This document shows, in pieces, positions 27,863 to 36,690 of a stretch of DNA of 64,000 nucleotides. Numbering within the stretch: position 1 is the first letter of the stretch; each line of letters starts with the position of its first letter. The notes below the pieces were generated by a model. That model was not told the origin of the DNA and did no database searches. It saw only the letters and a list, made by a program, of their open reading frames with translations. Location of the stretch: the NCBI GenBank assembly GCA_913057775.1, contig CAJXOG010000003.1, positions 1 through 64,000 on the forward strand, given 5' to 3'. The position numbers and the translations under genes were made by a program. The DNA comes from an uncultured Fodinibius sp. GTDB taxonomy: Bacteria > Bacteroidota > Rhodothermia > Balneolales > Balneolaceae.

Positions 27863-29266
27863 CTATTCAAATGTTTCAAAGGTATCAATGCGACTGAAAT
27901 AACTGGTGGCGGCTTCCTTAACCTTGGGAGCGAGCAGAATAGTTGAAACCATTGTGGGGATTGCCATTAAGGCAAACATTCCGTCAATGAGATCAATTAC
28001 GGCTCCAATAGAGGCTACTGATCCAAAAATGATGGAAGCTACATAAAAGTAGTTGTACCAGTGTTGTTTGTCAGCCCCGATTAAATAACCAAGACACTTG
28101 GTTCCGTAATAGGAGTAGGTAAGCATAGAGCTGATGGCAAAAAATACTACACATATTACAAGCAGGTACGTACCAAATTCTGGAAGCGCCTGATCAAAAG
28201 CATTGAGGGTAAGCGTTACACCATTAGCTTCGGTAGATTTCCAGACGCCGGTAACCAGAATAGCCAGGGCAGTCATGGTACAGGTAATGATAGTATCGAT
28301 GGCAGGACCAAGCATAGCAACTAATCCTTCGCGGACGGGTTCTTTGGTTTTGGCCGCACCGTGGGCAAGTGCTTCGGTACCCAGTCCAGCTTCGTTAGAG
28401 AATACGCCCCGCTGGATGCCGATTACAATTAGAGAACCAACCGCACCACCCATTACGGATTTACCGGTAAAGGCATCGGTAACAATTAAACCGAGATAGT
28501 GAGGAATTTCAGTGATGTGAGCAGCTAGGATAGCGATTACACATCCCACATAAATCACTACCATGGCAGGAACCAACTTAGAAGTCACTTTACCGATACG
28601 CGTAATACCGCCGAAAATGACAATAGAAACTAATACGACCAGCACAAGTCCTGTAATTAAATCACCGCCTATATGAGCGTTGGCGGTAACCCATCCCTGG
28701 GGAATATAGATGCTGTCTCGCAAGATTTGGGTCAGCTGGTTGGCTTGAAAAATAGGAAGTGGCCCAAAAATACCGGCCAGCGCAAATAATCCCGCCAAGG
28801 GCTTAAAAAGATAGGTCCAATTTTCGCCCCATTTTTTTTCGAGTCCTTCGCGGATCACATACATTGGTCCGCCCTGTACTTTGCCTTCGGAATCTTCTCC
28901 GCGGTACAAAATAGCGAGGGTACAGGTGAAAAATTTGGTTGCCATACCCACAAAGGCACTGACCCACATCCAGAAAAGTGCTCCGGGGCCGCCCATAAAG
29001 ATAGCCACCGCTACACCGCTGATGTTACCCATTCCTACCGTTGCAGCAAGGGCGCTGGACAGTGCTTCGAAGTGTGTTATGTCGCCGGGGTCGTCGGGAT
29101 CATCATACCGACCGCGAAGGATGTTAAGTGCGTGTCTAAAATATTTGAAGGGGGCAAAACGTGAATATATCAGAAAGAAAAGTCCGCCGCCTACCAGCAG
29201 GTAAACCAACGGCATGCCCCACATAAAACTTGAAAAAGCGCTAAGTGCCTGTTCTATAAGTTCCAA
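27863..29266 (-). CDS. Sodium:alanine/glycine symporter (AGCS family)
   Basis: The 467-residue integral membrane protein has about eleven hydrophobic helices. AGCS signatures are present: TVGMGNISGVAVAIFMGGPG, the WMWVSAFVGMATKF segment, GGPMYVIREG, and RGVFSNEAGLGTEALAHGAA. The family imports alanine or glycine with sodium, and sodium coupling would suit a saline habitat. It is preceded upstream by a DinB-family gene 46 bases away and followed by ruvC, with no obvious metabolic partner. Confidence 0.93.
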   Translation of the reverse strand: MELIEQALSAFSSFMWGMPLVYLLVGGGLFFLIYSRFAPFKYFRHALNILRGRYDDPDDPGDITHFEALSSALAATVGMGNISGVAVAIFMGGPGALFWMWVSAFVGMATKFFTCTLAILYRGEDSEGKVQGGPMYVIREGLEKKWGENWTYLFKPLAGLFALAGIFGPLPIFQANQLTQILRDSIYIPQGWVTANAHIGGDLITGLVLVVLVSIVIFGGITRIGKVTSKLVPAMVVIYVGCVIAILAAHITEIPHYLGLIVTDAFTGKSVMGGAVGSLIVIGIQRGVFSNEAGLGTEALAHGAAKTKEPVREGLVAMLGPAIDTIITCTMTALAILVTGVWKSTEANGVTLTLNAFDQALPEFGTYLLVICVVFFAISSMLTYSYYGTKCLGYLIGADKQHWYNYFYVASIIFGSVASIGAVIDLIDGMFALMAIPTMVSTILLAPKVKEAATSYFSRIDTFETFE

Positions 29267-29312
29267 ATTACAAATCGTATTTAATTAATATTTTGGTGGG
29301 TGAATATACTAA

Positions 29313-29780
29313 TTAGTTAGTGCGAGTAAAGAAGATAAAATCGGTGGCCGGAGGTTCAATTTTCGCATTCCGCAATAATTTGGCGATTTGTGCCCGGTGA
29401 TGTTGGCCGTGGATGATTACATGATATAAAGTGTCGGAAAGGGAAGTGTCGCAGGAAATACCTTTTGAATTCGTATAGGAGATAATCTTATTCAAGTTAT
29501 CCTTGTGGACACCAATCAACTTCTTCCATTGTTGATTGAGAGTCTTAAGATTTTGCAGTGCTTCGGGCAATCCGTAATCGGGCCAAATTTTAATATCATC
29601 CAAAGGTTTGCCTTTGATGCGATCTAACCACATCTGTTGAGATCCCGCAATATGTGCAAAGTATTCAACTGTTTTGTCGGAGCCTTCAAAACCGAGATTG
29701 TCTTGGAGGCTCAGCAAAACTTGTTCGTTGGCCCAATTATCGTATTCGAATAATCGAAGCAGATGATCCGCTGATTCCAT
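29313..29780 (-). CDS. DinB-family (YfiT/DUF664-like) protein
   Basis: The 155-residue protein is a four-helix-bundle DinB-type protein, a fold used by damage-induced proteins and thiol transferases. The N-terminal LLRLFEYDNWANEQVLLSL holds the usual aromatic NWAN motif. Histidines that could form the metal triad are in YFAHIAGSQQMWLDRI and LYHVIIHGQHHRAQIA. The length fits the family. Its function is unknown. It sits just upstream of the AGCS transporter on the same strand. Confidence 0.88.
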   Translation of the reverse strand: MESADHLLRLFEYDNWANEQVLLSLQDNLGFEGSDKTVEYFAHIAGSQQMWLDRIKGKPLDDIKIWPDYGLPEALQNLKTLNQQWKKLIGVHKDNLNKIISYTNSKGISCDTSLSDTLYHVIIHGQHHRAQIAKLLRNAKIEPPATDFIFFTRTN

Positions 29781-29912
29781 GACATGGGGTTTTATTGAAT
29801 TTGATCAGTAAAGAGAGCATATCAGAAATGATAATATAATACAAATTTTGAAGTAGTTGAGAGCCCTCCTATTTTAGCTGTTTGATAATATTAAATAAAT
29901 AACGGTACAGCT

Positions 29913-30683
29913 ATGCTGCTCGCACTCGATATTGGGAATAGCAATATTGTAATTGGTGCTTCATCAAATGGGAAATGGAAACACCAATGGCGTATTCAGA
30001 CCGATACCGATAAAACGGCTGATGAATATGCGGTGCTTTTCAACAGTCTGTTTAGCGAAGCGGATCTTGGGTTTAGTAATTTCAATCGTATAATAATCAG
30101 CAGTGTTGTCCCACAGCTCACACAGACTATCAGTGAGGTCTTTGAGAAAAAATCGCATACTGAGGCACTAATTCTTAATGGAGAAGTTGAGACAGGACTT
30201 AAGATTAAACGGTTAAATCGGAAAAGCGTTGGCGCTGATCTTATTGCAGATGCCGTTGGTGCTTACGCACTGTTTAAGGATGATTGTATTGTTGTAGATT
30301 TCGGGACAGCAACAACGTTAATGGCAGTAAAAAAGCCGGGTGAACTTATTGGGGGATCTATTTGTGCAGGTTTAAAGGTTACCATAGATGCTTTGGTAGG
30401 GAAAACCGCCCAACTTTCACAGATTCCGCTGGAGCCCCCGAAGCAGGTTATTGGCGGCAGTACGATGGAGGCTATGCAGTCGGGGCTGGTGTTGGGTCAT
30501 TTATGTATGATTGAAGGATTGATCGACAGGATGCAAAAACAGATGGATGGCTCAGCAAAAGTAATTGCTACCGGAGGGTTGTCAGAGAAAATTGCCGAGC
30601 ACACCGATTATTTTGATGTTATAGATCCAATGTTGACACTCGATGGCTTGCGGTTAATTATGGAAAGGCAGGATGAGGAGTGA
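29913..30683 (+). CDS. coaX: Type III pantothenate kinase
   Basis: CoaX catalyses the first step of coenzyme A synthesis, phosphorylating pantothenate. The 256-residue protein has the ASKHA fold: MLLALDIGNSNIVIGA is the phosphate-1 motif, SVGADLIADAVGAY and CIVVDFGTATTLMAV form the central active-site motifs, and GGSICAGLKVTIDALVGKTA precedes the ATGGLSEKIAE adenosine motif near the C-terminus. The start ATG at 29913 gives the expected N-terminus. It is monocistronic and divergent from the DinB-family gene. Confidence 0.96.
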   Translation: MLLALDIGNSNIVIGASSNGKWKHQWRIQTDTDKTADEYAVLFNSLFSEADLGFSNFNRIIISSVVPQLTQTISEVFEKKSHTEALILNGEVETGLKIKRLNRKSVGADLIADAVGAYALFKDDCIVVDFGTATTLMAVKKPGELIGGSICAGLKVTIDALVGKTAQLSQIPLEPPKQVIGGSTMEAMQSGLVLGHLCMIEGLIDRMQKQMDGSAKVIATGGLSEKIAEHTDYFDVIDPMLTLDGLRLIMERQDEE

Positions 30684-30703
30684 AATAGCAGACGTAAGAC
30701 ACA

Positions 30704-30761
30704 AGAAGCGAAAAGTAAGAAGGTTATAACTTGCGGGGTTTTCATTTTTCTTTTCACTTCT
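30704..30761. terminator. Possible bidirectional hairpin between coaX and the MarC gene
   Basis: AGAAGCGAAAAG (30704-30715) can pair with CTTTTCACTTCT (30750-30761) with one mismatch and a 34-base loop. It lies between convergent genes. The loop is long, so this is only a weak terminator candidate. Confidence 0.3.
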
Positions 30762-30773
30762 AACTTTTCCTTT

Positions 30774-31448
30774 TCAAACACCAAAAAACGTTGAAACGCC
30801 ATTCAGAATAAACTGTACCCCAATGGCCATTGCGATAAATCCCATCATTCGGGTAATGGCGCTCATTCCGGTGGGGCCAATATACTTTGCGGAAAAGGGA
30901 GCCAGTCGTAATACGCCGTACGAAATAAGAGCTACCAGTACAATAGCACCACTCATGATGACAAGATCAAAAATTCCTTCCGCCTGGGATGCCAAACCGA
31001 TAACAACGGCAATACTTCCCGGTCCCGAAAGCATGGGCATAGCCATCGGACTGAATGATATATCCTCTTTTTCTCTGGCTGCTTCTTGCGCTTCATCGGA
31101 TATCTTCTTTTCCGAGGCATCCGGATTTAACATGGCATAGGCAGCACGCAAAATGATGAGTCCGCCAGCAATGCGTATTCCCGGAAGGCTAATACCGAAA
31201 AAGCTCATGATATAGGTACCAACCAAAAGAAAAATGATCAGCACCAAGAACATGTAAAAAGAAGATTTCTTGGCAACGTATATCCGATCAGCATCAGTAT
31301 TTTGATCTGTTAACGAGACAAATACTGGCATAGCCGCCAATGGATTTGCAACTGAAATAATAGAAGTAAAGGCTGCAATAAAGAGAGTGGTTGTTCCAGA
31401 TAGGTAGGATGTAAATATATTACTTTGGCTTAATAAATCTTCAAACAT
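30774..31448 (-). CDS. MarC-family integral membrane protein
   Basis: The start is taken at the ATG at 31448, as the upstream in-frame codon is TTG. The protein has 224 residues and six predicted helices. Family features include SVANPLAAMPVFVSLT in the first helices, FGISLPGIRIAGGLIILRAA in the middle, the MAMPMLSGPGSIAVVIGLAS segment, and a C-terminal MGFIAMAIGVQFILNG. The MarC family (formerly UPF0056) is widespread and its transported substrate, if any, is unknown; the old link to multiple antibiotic resistance has not held up. It stands alone. Confidence 0.93.
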   Translation of the reverse strand: MFEDLLSQSNIFTSYLSGTTTLFIAAFTSIISVANPLAAMPVFVSLTDQNTDADRIYVAKKSSFYMFLVLIIFLLVGTYIMSFFGISLPGIRIAGGLIILRAAYAMLNPDASEKKISDEAQEAAREKEDISFSPMAMPMLSGPGSIAVVIGLASQAEGIFDLVIMSGAIVLVALISYGVLRLAPFSAKYIGPTGMSAITRMMGFIAMAIGVQFILNGVSTFFGV

Positions 31449-31571
31449 AAGTTCCAAAGATATGAAATGATGAGAAGAAGGTTAACAATTTTTCAAATGA
31501 TATATGCTTTTCAAATGTTATATTTGGGCTTAGAAAAAGCTTATAATTTTTAATTTTTTATTGAATTGTTG

Positions 31572-32048
31572 ATGAAGGAAAAAGAAGTGCAGAACTACGA
31601 AACGCTTATTGAAAGCGCCAGAAAAATTGTGAGCCGGAATGGTGTATCGCGCGACCAAAAACTACAAGAGATCAGCAAGCTGCTGGCCGATAATGTGCAG
31701 GCTTTTGACTGGGTAGGATTCTATCTGGTTGATCCCAATGCCAACCGGGAGCTTGTGCTTGGACCTTATGTTGGAGAAGAGACCGATCATACGCGCATAC
31801 CATTCGGAAAAGGAATATGTGGACAGGCCGCTGAAACAAACGAAACTTTTGTGGTTCAGGATGTTAGCAAAGAAGACAATTATCTGGCATGTAGCGTGCA
31901 CGTTGAAGCAGAGATTGTGGTGCCGGTAAAAAAAGATGGGGAATTTGTAGCCGAGCTTGATATTGATTCGCACAAGAAAGATTCAATGACCGAGGAGCAC
32001 CGAAAAATGCTGGAGAAGGTTTCTGAAATTGTTTCGCCACTATTTTAA
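31572..32048 (+). CDS. GAF-domain protein, fRMsr-like with one cysteine replaced
   Basis: The 158-residue protein is a single GAF domain related to free methionine-R-sulfoxide reductase, which repairs oxidised free methionine. Shared features are FDWVGFYLVD, HTRIPFGKGICGQAA, and ACSVHVEAEIVVPV. The three cysteines of the E. coli enzyme are spaced 10 and 24 residues apart; here the equivalent positions are His73, Cys83 and Cys107. The catalytic Cys107 and one resolving Cys remain. Activity is likely but not certain. The start at ATG 31572 is preferred over TTG at 31566. A DUF4920 gene follows within eight bases. Confidence 0.85.
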   Translation: MKEKEVQNYETLIESARKIVSRNGVSRDQKLQEISKLLADNVQAFDWVGFYLVDPNANRELVLGPYVGEETDHTRIPFGKGICGQAAETNETFVVQDVSKEDNYLACSVHVEAEIVVPVKKDGEFVAELDIDSHKKDSMTEEHRKMLEKVSEIVSPLF

Positions 32049-32055
32049 ACACAAA

Positions 32056-32571
32056 ATGATGAAAGCGACTATGAAAAATTTAGCATTTACAATTGTTGGA
32101 ATATTATTCCTAATAAATATTGGTATTGCCCAAAATACAGATAAAGTAACGCAGTTGGCGGAACCGGTAGAAAAGGGGGAAAACTATGAGGTATATGGCA
32201 GTGAATTCCCAGATGATGCCCAGTTTTTTAGTTCGGGCTATTTAGTACGTAATGCAGATATCTTCAAAGGTCAACAGGTGGCTACTCAGGGAATCATCAA
32301 GCAGGTATGCCAAAAGAAGGGTTGTTTCTTTATGCTCTCTGCCGGTGAAAAGAATATTCGGGTTACGTTTAAGGATTATAAGTTTTTTGTTCCTACCGAT
32401 GCGGCTGGTACAAAAGTGCAATTGACGGGAATATTTAGAATCAAGGATATTTCCGAAGATCAGGCCAAGCACTATGCCAAGGATGCAGGAGGGGATGCTA
32501 GTAAGGTTATGGGTCCCCAAAAGGAGTACAACATTGTAGCTGCCTCAGTAAAGATTATAGATGCTGAATAA
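32056..32571 (+). CDS. DUF4920 exported protein
   Basis: The protein has about 171 residues with a clear signal peptide (basic start, hydrophobic NLAFTIVGILFLINIGIA, then QNTDK). The mature domain carries VYGSEFPDDAQ, QGIIKQVCQKKGCFFMLSAG with two cysteines, and VTFKDYKFFVP, as in DUF4920 proteins of Bacteroidota, which have an OB-like fold and unknown function. The VCQKKGCF cysteine pair could bind metal or form a disulfide. Starts at 32056, 32059 and 32071 are all possible. It begins eight bases after the GAF gene, so the two are probably co-transcribed. Confidence 0.85.
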   Translation: MMKATMKNLAFTIVGILFLINIGIAQNTDKVTQLAEPVEKGENYEVYGSEFPDDAQFFSSGYLVRNADIFKGQQVATQGIIKQVCQKKGCFFMLSAGEKNIRVTFKDYKFFVPTDAAGTKVQLTGIFRIKDISEDQAKHYAKDAGGDASKVMGPQKEYNIVAASVKIIDAE

Positions 32572-32685
32572 CATATCCTGCAAGTTGTTTTTTGTTTCAT
32601 GTCAATAATGAATATTGTTATACAGGTGGATGTAGTCTAAAGACTATTCCGTTACTAATTTTTTTACCATTCAACCATCTTTGGT

Positions 32686-34164
32686 ATGAGTCTGAGACTG
32701 CATAGAATTCAGCGTTTTGTCCTGTCCGTACTACTTTTTTCAAGTTTGGTTTGTGTTTCCTGTAAATCGTCCGAGAAAATAACCAGAGAGGTAGATCCCA
32801 CAGTTGAAGCATACAGTATTGATGAGGATAAAGCCATTGATCGGCTTAGTGAGGCGATTCAGCACAAAACGGTTTCGCTGGAAGATACTACGGAGATCGT
32901 TTACGATCAGTATGACGATTTTATCGCATTTCTTGAAAAGAGGTATCCGCATCTACATCAGAAAGTGGAAAAACAGCGAATCGGTAAATACAGTGTGCTT
33001 TATAAGTGGGAGGGGAATGAATCCAATTTAAAGCCGGCCATGCTGATAGGGCACTACGATGTGGTGCCTGTAAGTTCTGGGTCTGATACGTTATGGACTT
33101 ATTCGCCATACAAGGGTGCGGTTGATGAAGGCTTTGTTTGGGGGCGTGGGACTCTTGATGACAAGAGTGGGATTATGTCGATTATGGAGGCGGGTGAGTA
33201 TTTAGCTGAGCAGAATTTTAACCCTGATCGGACGATATATGTTGCTTTACATCATGATGAAGAGGTGGGCGGTGTTCGTGGAGCCCAAAGAATAGCCGAG
33301 CACTTGCAGGATAAGGGGGTTGAATTGGCTTACCTGGTAGATGAAGGGTTGCCAATAGCTGAAGAAATTATTGAAAATGTTGAAGTTCCACTGGCTATGA
33401 TTGGGATAGCTTCAAAGGGATCGGTAAATATAGAGCTGGCATATAATCAAGATGGAGGACATTCGTCTATGCCACCGCGTTCTTCGGTGATTGGAACACT
33501 TAGTAACGCCGTTAATCGTATTGAGCGCAAACCAATGAAGGCCAGTTACAGGGGGTTAATTGTGGAAACGTTTGACCCGTTAATTCCCTATATGACCTAC
33601 ACTCAACGCTTGGCATTTAATAACACATGGTTATTTCGGAGGATCATCAAAAATAAGTTGAGCAATAATCCAGCTACCAATGCCGCCCTGCGAACTACAG
33701 CTGCTAAAACGATTTTTGAGGCGGGTTTCAAAGAAAACGTATTACCGGTTGAGGGAAGAGTAATTATCAATTTTAGAATTCATCCCAATGATACGGTGGA
33801 AGATGTTGTAGAATATGTTCGGGATCGGATAAGGAATGATCGCATCAATATTCAGGTATTGGATCGGGCACGAAATTCATCACCTGTATCGAGCACGAAG
33901 GCAATGCCATATAAAATGTTAAAGCGGACTATTGAAGAGTCATTCGGAGAGGTATTGGTTTCACCATCTTTATTTATTGCAGCCAGTGATGCACGACATT
34001 TCCACGATTTGACTTCCAACATTTATCGCTTTCGACCTATTCGCGCTCGTCATGAGGATCGATCGAGGATACATGGAATTGATGAACGTATATCGACTGA
34101 AAACTATATAGAAATGATACGATTTCAGATCAGGCTGATTGAAAATGGGGCAGCAGAATTATAG
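32686..34164 (+). CDS. M20-family metallopeptidase, lipoprotein
   Basis: The 492-residue protein begins with a hydrophobic leader ending in the lipobox LVCVSC (Cys26), so it is probably anchored in an outer or inner membrane facing the periplasm. The M20 zinc site is intact: GHYDVVPVS (His123, Asp125), GRGTLDDKSG (Asp158), and LHHDEEVGG (Glu192, Glu193). The dimerisation domain lies in the middle and a final His in ARHEDRSRIHGIDE completes the site. It resembles the carboxypeptidase S/PM20D1 branch, which trims peptides or N-acyl amino acids. It stands alone. Confidence 0.92.
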   Translation: MSLRLHRIQRFVLSVLLFSSLVCVSCKSSEKITREVDPTVEAYSIDEDKAIDRLSEAIQHKTVSLEDTTEIVYDQYDDFIAFLEKRYPHLHQKVEKQRIGKYSVLYKWEGNESNLKPAMLIGHYDVVPVSSGSDTLWTYSPYKGAVDEGFVWGRGTLDDKSGIMSIMEAGEYLAEQNFNPDRTIYVALHHDEEVGGVRGAQRIAEHLQDKGVELAYLVDEGLPIAEEIIENVEVPLAMIGIASKGSVNIELAYNQDGGHSSMPPRSSVIGTLSNAVNRIERKPMKASYRGLIVETFDPLIPYMTYTQRLAFNNTWLFRRIIKNKLSNNPATNAALRTTAAKTIFEAGFKENVLPVEGRVIINFRIHPNDTVEDVVEYVRDRIRNDRINIQVLDRARNSSPVSSTKAMPYKMLKRTIEESFGEVLVSPSLFIAASDARHFHDLTSNIYRFRPIRARHEDRSRIHGIDERISTENYIEMIRFQIRLIENGAAEL

Positions 34165-34185
34165 CCAATATTTGTCTATATAATA

Positions 34186-35220
34186 TTACCGAACCTTGCA
34201 AATAAGCCCGTTATGCGCTTTGATATATCCGGCGCGCAGGATATCGAAACCATGTTCCCAGGCATAAAGTCCCATCTGCTGGATATCCATCAGCTCGCGA
34301 TAACCGTAATTCATATAGTCACTCATTACAGTATAAAAAGCCTTGCTGCGCAGCTGATTACGCGGCGTTGTTAGAATAGCATATCCATTCGGTTTTAGAA
34401 AACGACGATGCATTTCAAAAGCCTCGTGTTTATACTCATCGGGAAAGTGTTCAATAAGACCAATGCTGACTACAATATCGAACTCTTTCCCGTATTTTAG
34501 ATTACGGATATCCTCGACCACAAAATCGATATTCATGTCCTCTTTGTAGTACACCTTGTGGCTGCCGGTGGCGGGATTATTGCCCAGAAAAGGGTATTGA
34601 GCAGGGAACTTGCCATAGCGATCGGTTTTGCAGAACTCATCGTAATCGACCAATACTGCATGTCCGCCGGGATATTGAGCCATAAGTTGCATCGCCTCAT
34701 ATCCGTCGGCCGCACCGAGAAACAATACTTCCGGTTTTTCCACATCCAGTCCTTCAAACAGCGCTCTTTTGCCCCGTGGATCCCAGATGGCGTCTTCAAC
34801 GCGGTGCACCTTATTCCACACCAGCAGTTGTACAAGCTCTTCCAGTGCTTCTCCAGCCCCGTGGATATCCATGCTCATTAGCTTTTTCCAGATGGCCGAT
34901 CGGGCTTGCTGTTTCTCCTCGGGCACATCTTTAACAAATAGCTGATGAAAAGATTTGTTGAAGTGTTTCCATCCTTCTTTGACGCCCATGCGTTCGCCGT
35001 GTTCTTGTTCCCACTTCTTTTTACCCTCGGCCCACTTATCAACTTTATATGGTCTATTTACTTTATCCCAGCTCAGCCTCGACCAATCGGTAAAGCTGAC
35101 GTCTTCGAAAACATCGGGAGGAGTGTCACGGAGATCACGGACATGAGTGCCCAGCCGTTCAAAATAACCTACGTCATGTTTGGGATTCTTGGCTTTTTCT
35201 TGTGCTGTTTCTGTTTGCAT
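34186..35220 (-). CDS. Class I SAM-dependent methyltransferase
   Basis: The 344-residue protein has a ~140-residue N-terminal region with no recognised domain, rich in Trp, Lys and Glu (for example FEDVSFTDWSRLSWDKVNRP). A Rossmann methyltransferase domain follows: VLFLGAADGYEAMQLMA is the SAM-binding motif I, VLVDYDEF the acidic loop, VVSIGLIEHFPDEYKHEAF the motif IV region and FLKPNGYAILTTP motif V. The substrate is unknown; a small molecule or glycan is possible. It converges on the M20 peptidase gene with a 21-base gap. Confidence 0.85.
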   Translation of the reverse strand: MQTETAQEKAKNPKHDVGYFERLGTHVRDLRDTPPDVFEDVSFTDWSRLSWDKVNRPYKVDKWAEGKKKWEQEHGERMGVKEGWKHFNKSFHQLFVKDVPEEKQQARSAIWKKLMSMDIHGAGEALEELVQLLVWNKVHRVEDAIWDPRGKRALFEGLDVEKPEVLFLGAADGYEAMQLMAQYPGGHAVLVDYDEFCKTDRYGKFPAQYPFLGNNPATGSHKVYYKEDMNIDFVVEDIRNLKYGKEFDIVVSIGLIEHFPDEYKHEAFEMHRRFLKPNGYAILTTPRNQLRSKAFYTVMSDYMNYGYRELMDIQQMGLYAWEHGFDILRAGYIKAHNGLICKVR

Positions 35221-35372
35221 ATCCGAGTCCCCTAAATTGGTATTGTATTTTTATTATAACTAACGGTGGGATAAAAGTCATTTGCTGTTTGAGGTGCTCT
35301 GCTTAGGAAGGCTCTTTGATCTGCTACATGTATTTCGCTGTGATATTAAAAGGCATGGTATGGAAATATCCA

Positions 35373-35398
35373 GATGCTGAAATAAATTCAGCATGACA
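35373..35398 (-). repeat. Dispersed TGTCAT-type repeat copy
   Basis: Read on the minus strand this is TGTCATGCTGAATTTATTTC followed by AGCATC, an imperfect palindrome matching the units at 27087 and 35804. It lies just past the 3' end of the GIY-YIG gene. Confidence 0.6.
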
Positions 35399-35407
35399 TC
35401 TGCATAG

Positions 35408-35716
35408 TTATAGTATTTGATCCGATAGATTTTTTAGTTGGGGATTTGACTTTTTTATTAGGTTAAATTTCCACTGTCTATGCCAATTCTTTAACTGCTT
35501 TTCTCTTTCTATTGCTTCATTAATATTCGGATACAGTTCAAAATAAAGTAATACTTTGAGGTTGTATTTGGCCGTGAATTTTGATCCTTTCCCATGTTTA
35601 TGTTCAAATATTCTTTTATCTAATTCACTAGTAACTCCGATATATAGCACACTACGTTTAACGTTAGATAGGATATAAATATAGCCATTTCTTCCAGATG
35701 AATTTCGATATGCCAT
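35408..35716 (-). CDS. GIY-YIG nuclease-domain protein
   Basis: The 102-residue protein is a single GIY-YIG domain of the UPF0213/YhbQ type. The motif is seen as GYIYILSNVKRSVLYIGVT, followed by the Arg and Tyr/His helix LDKRIFEHKHGKGSKFTAKY and the conserved Glu in NINEAIEREKQLKNWHRQWK. Such small proteins cut DNA weakly or are of unknown role, and many lie in repeat-rich intergenic regions in Bacteroidota, as here. The gene is flanked on both sides by copies of the dispersed repeat, which may be coincidence. Confidence 0.9.
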   Translation of the reverse strand: MAYRNSSGRNGYIYILSNVKRSVLYIGVTSELDKRIFEHKHGKGSKFTAKYNLKVLLYFELYPNINEAIEREKQLKNWHRQWKFNLIKKSNPQLKNLSDQIL

Positions 35717-35803
35717 ACCATAGCTCTAATTATTTTATTTACAAATAATTAATTTAGTAAGTAAGATCTCTATAAGCCTATAACCTTACAGTATTGTTTT
35801 CTG

Positions 35804-35830
35804 TGTCATCCTGAACTTGTTTCAGGATCT
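35804..35830 (+). repeat. Dispersed TGTCAT-type repeat copy
   Basis: TGTCATCCTGAACTTGTTTC followed by AGGATCT, an imperfect palindrome (CCTGAA/TTCAGG). It matches the copies at 27087 and 35373 and lies just downstream of the ABC ATPase stop codon. Confidence 0.65.
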
Positions 35831-35843
35831 AAAAGAAGAATTA

Positions 35844-36635
35844 CTACAGCCACTTAAGTACATCATTTTTAGGTTGCTCAACTTGAACATAGCTCTCGAA
35901 AATTTCGCTGAGGGTGGCATCTTTCTGAAGCTCTTTCCGTGTTTCTGAGTCGAGGTAAGCAATGATTTTTTGATTATGGAGGATGGCAATATCATCGCAA
36001 AGGGTTTCAACAATCTCCAGGATATGACTGGTAATGATAATGGTTACTCCTTTTTGTTGCAGGCGGTTGAGAATGGTTTTCATCCGGCCAATTGAAATCA
36101 CATCAATACTTTCGAAAGGCTCATCTAAAAATAAGATTTCAGGGTCACTGAGAATAGCTGCACAAAAGGATAGTTTCTTGCGACTACCGGCGGATAGCTT
36201 GTTAATTTTGGCATGCTCAAATTCAGTAAGTCCTAAATATTCCAGCAGAGAATCCATTTTTAGCTGACGTGTTTCGGGGTCAATCTCATATATATCACAA
36301 ATATAGTGCAGGAAATCATGGCTGGTAAAGTGTTCGAAAAGAAGGGGCGGCTGCAGTACTGAAGCCACTTCTCGTTTAATTATAAGTTCATTTTGCTCGT
36401 TAAGCTCGCGCCCGTTGAGGATGATTTTCCCATTATCATAGTCGAGCAAACCCGTTAAGATACCGATCAAAGTACTTTTGCCGGCACCGTTGGGGCCAAT
36501 GAGTCCAAATATGTTTCCTTCCGGAACAGATAGGTTAAAATCGTTGAGTACCGAGGTATCACCGTACGATTTTTGTAGTCCGTTTATTTCTATTGCTTGA
36601 TTCATTTGTAAGCGAGCTTCATTGACATCAGGCAT
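35844..36635 (-). CDS. ABC transporter ATP-binding protein
   Basis: The protein has up to 263 residues; an internal ATG at 36605 (MNQAIEINGLQKSYG) is the more typical start and would give 253. The ATPase motifs are intact: Walker A GPNGAGKST, the Q loop around REVASVLQPPLL, signature NKLSAGSRKKLSF, Walker B ILFLDEPFESID, and the switch His in ITSHILE. It fits the ABC-2 exporter group that energises small export or cell-surface systems. The adjacent upstream gene is the likely membrane partner, 55 bases away on the same strand. Confidence 0.92.
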   Translation of the reverse strand: MPDVNEARLQMNQAIEINGLQKSYGDTSVLNDFNLSVPEGNIFGLIGPNGAGKSTLIGILTGLLDYDNGKIILNGRELNEQNELIIKREVASVLQPPLLFEHFTSHDFLHYICDIYEIDPETRQLKMDSLLEYLGLTEFEHAKINKLSAGSRKKLSFCAAILSDPEILFLDEPFESIDVISIGRMKTILNRLQQKGVTIIITSHILEIVETLCDDIAILHNQKIIAYLDSETRKELQKDATLSEIFESYVQVEQPKNDVLKWL

Positions 36636-36690
36636 ATAATATTATTGAAATAATGGAAATCCGAAACGATTTAGTTTATTCTCTACAAAG

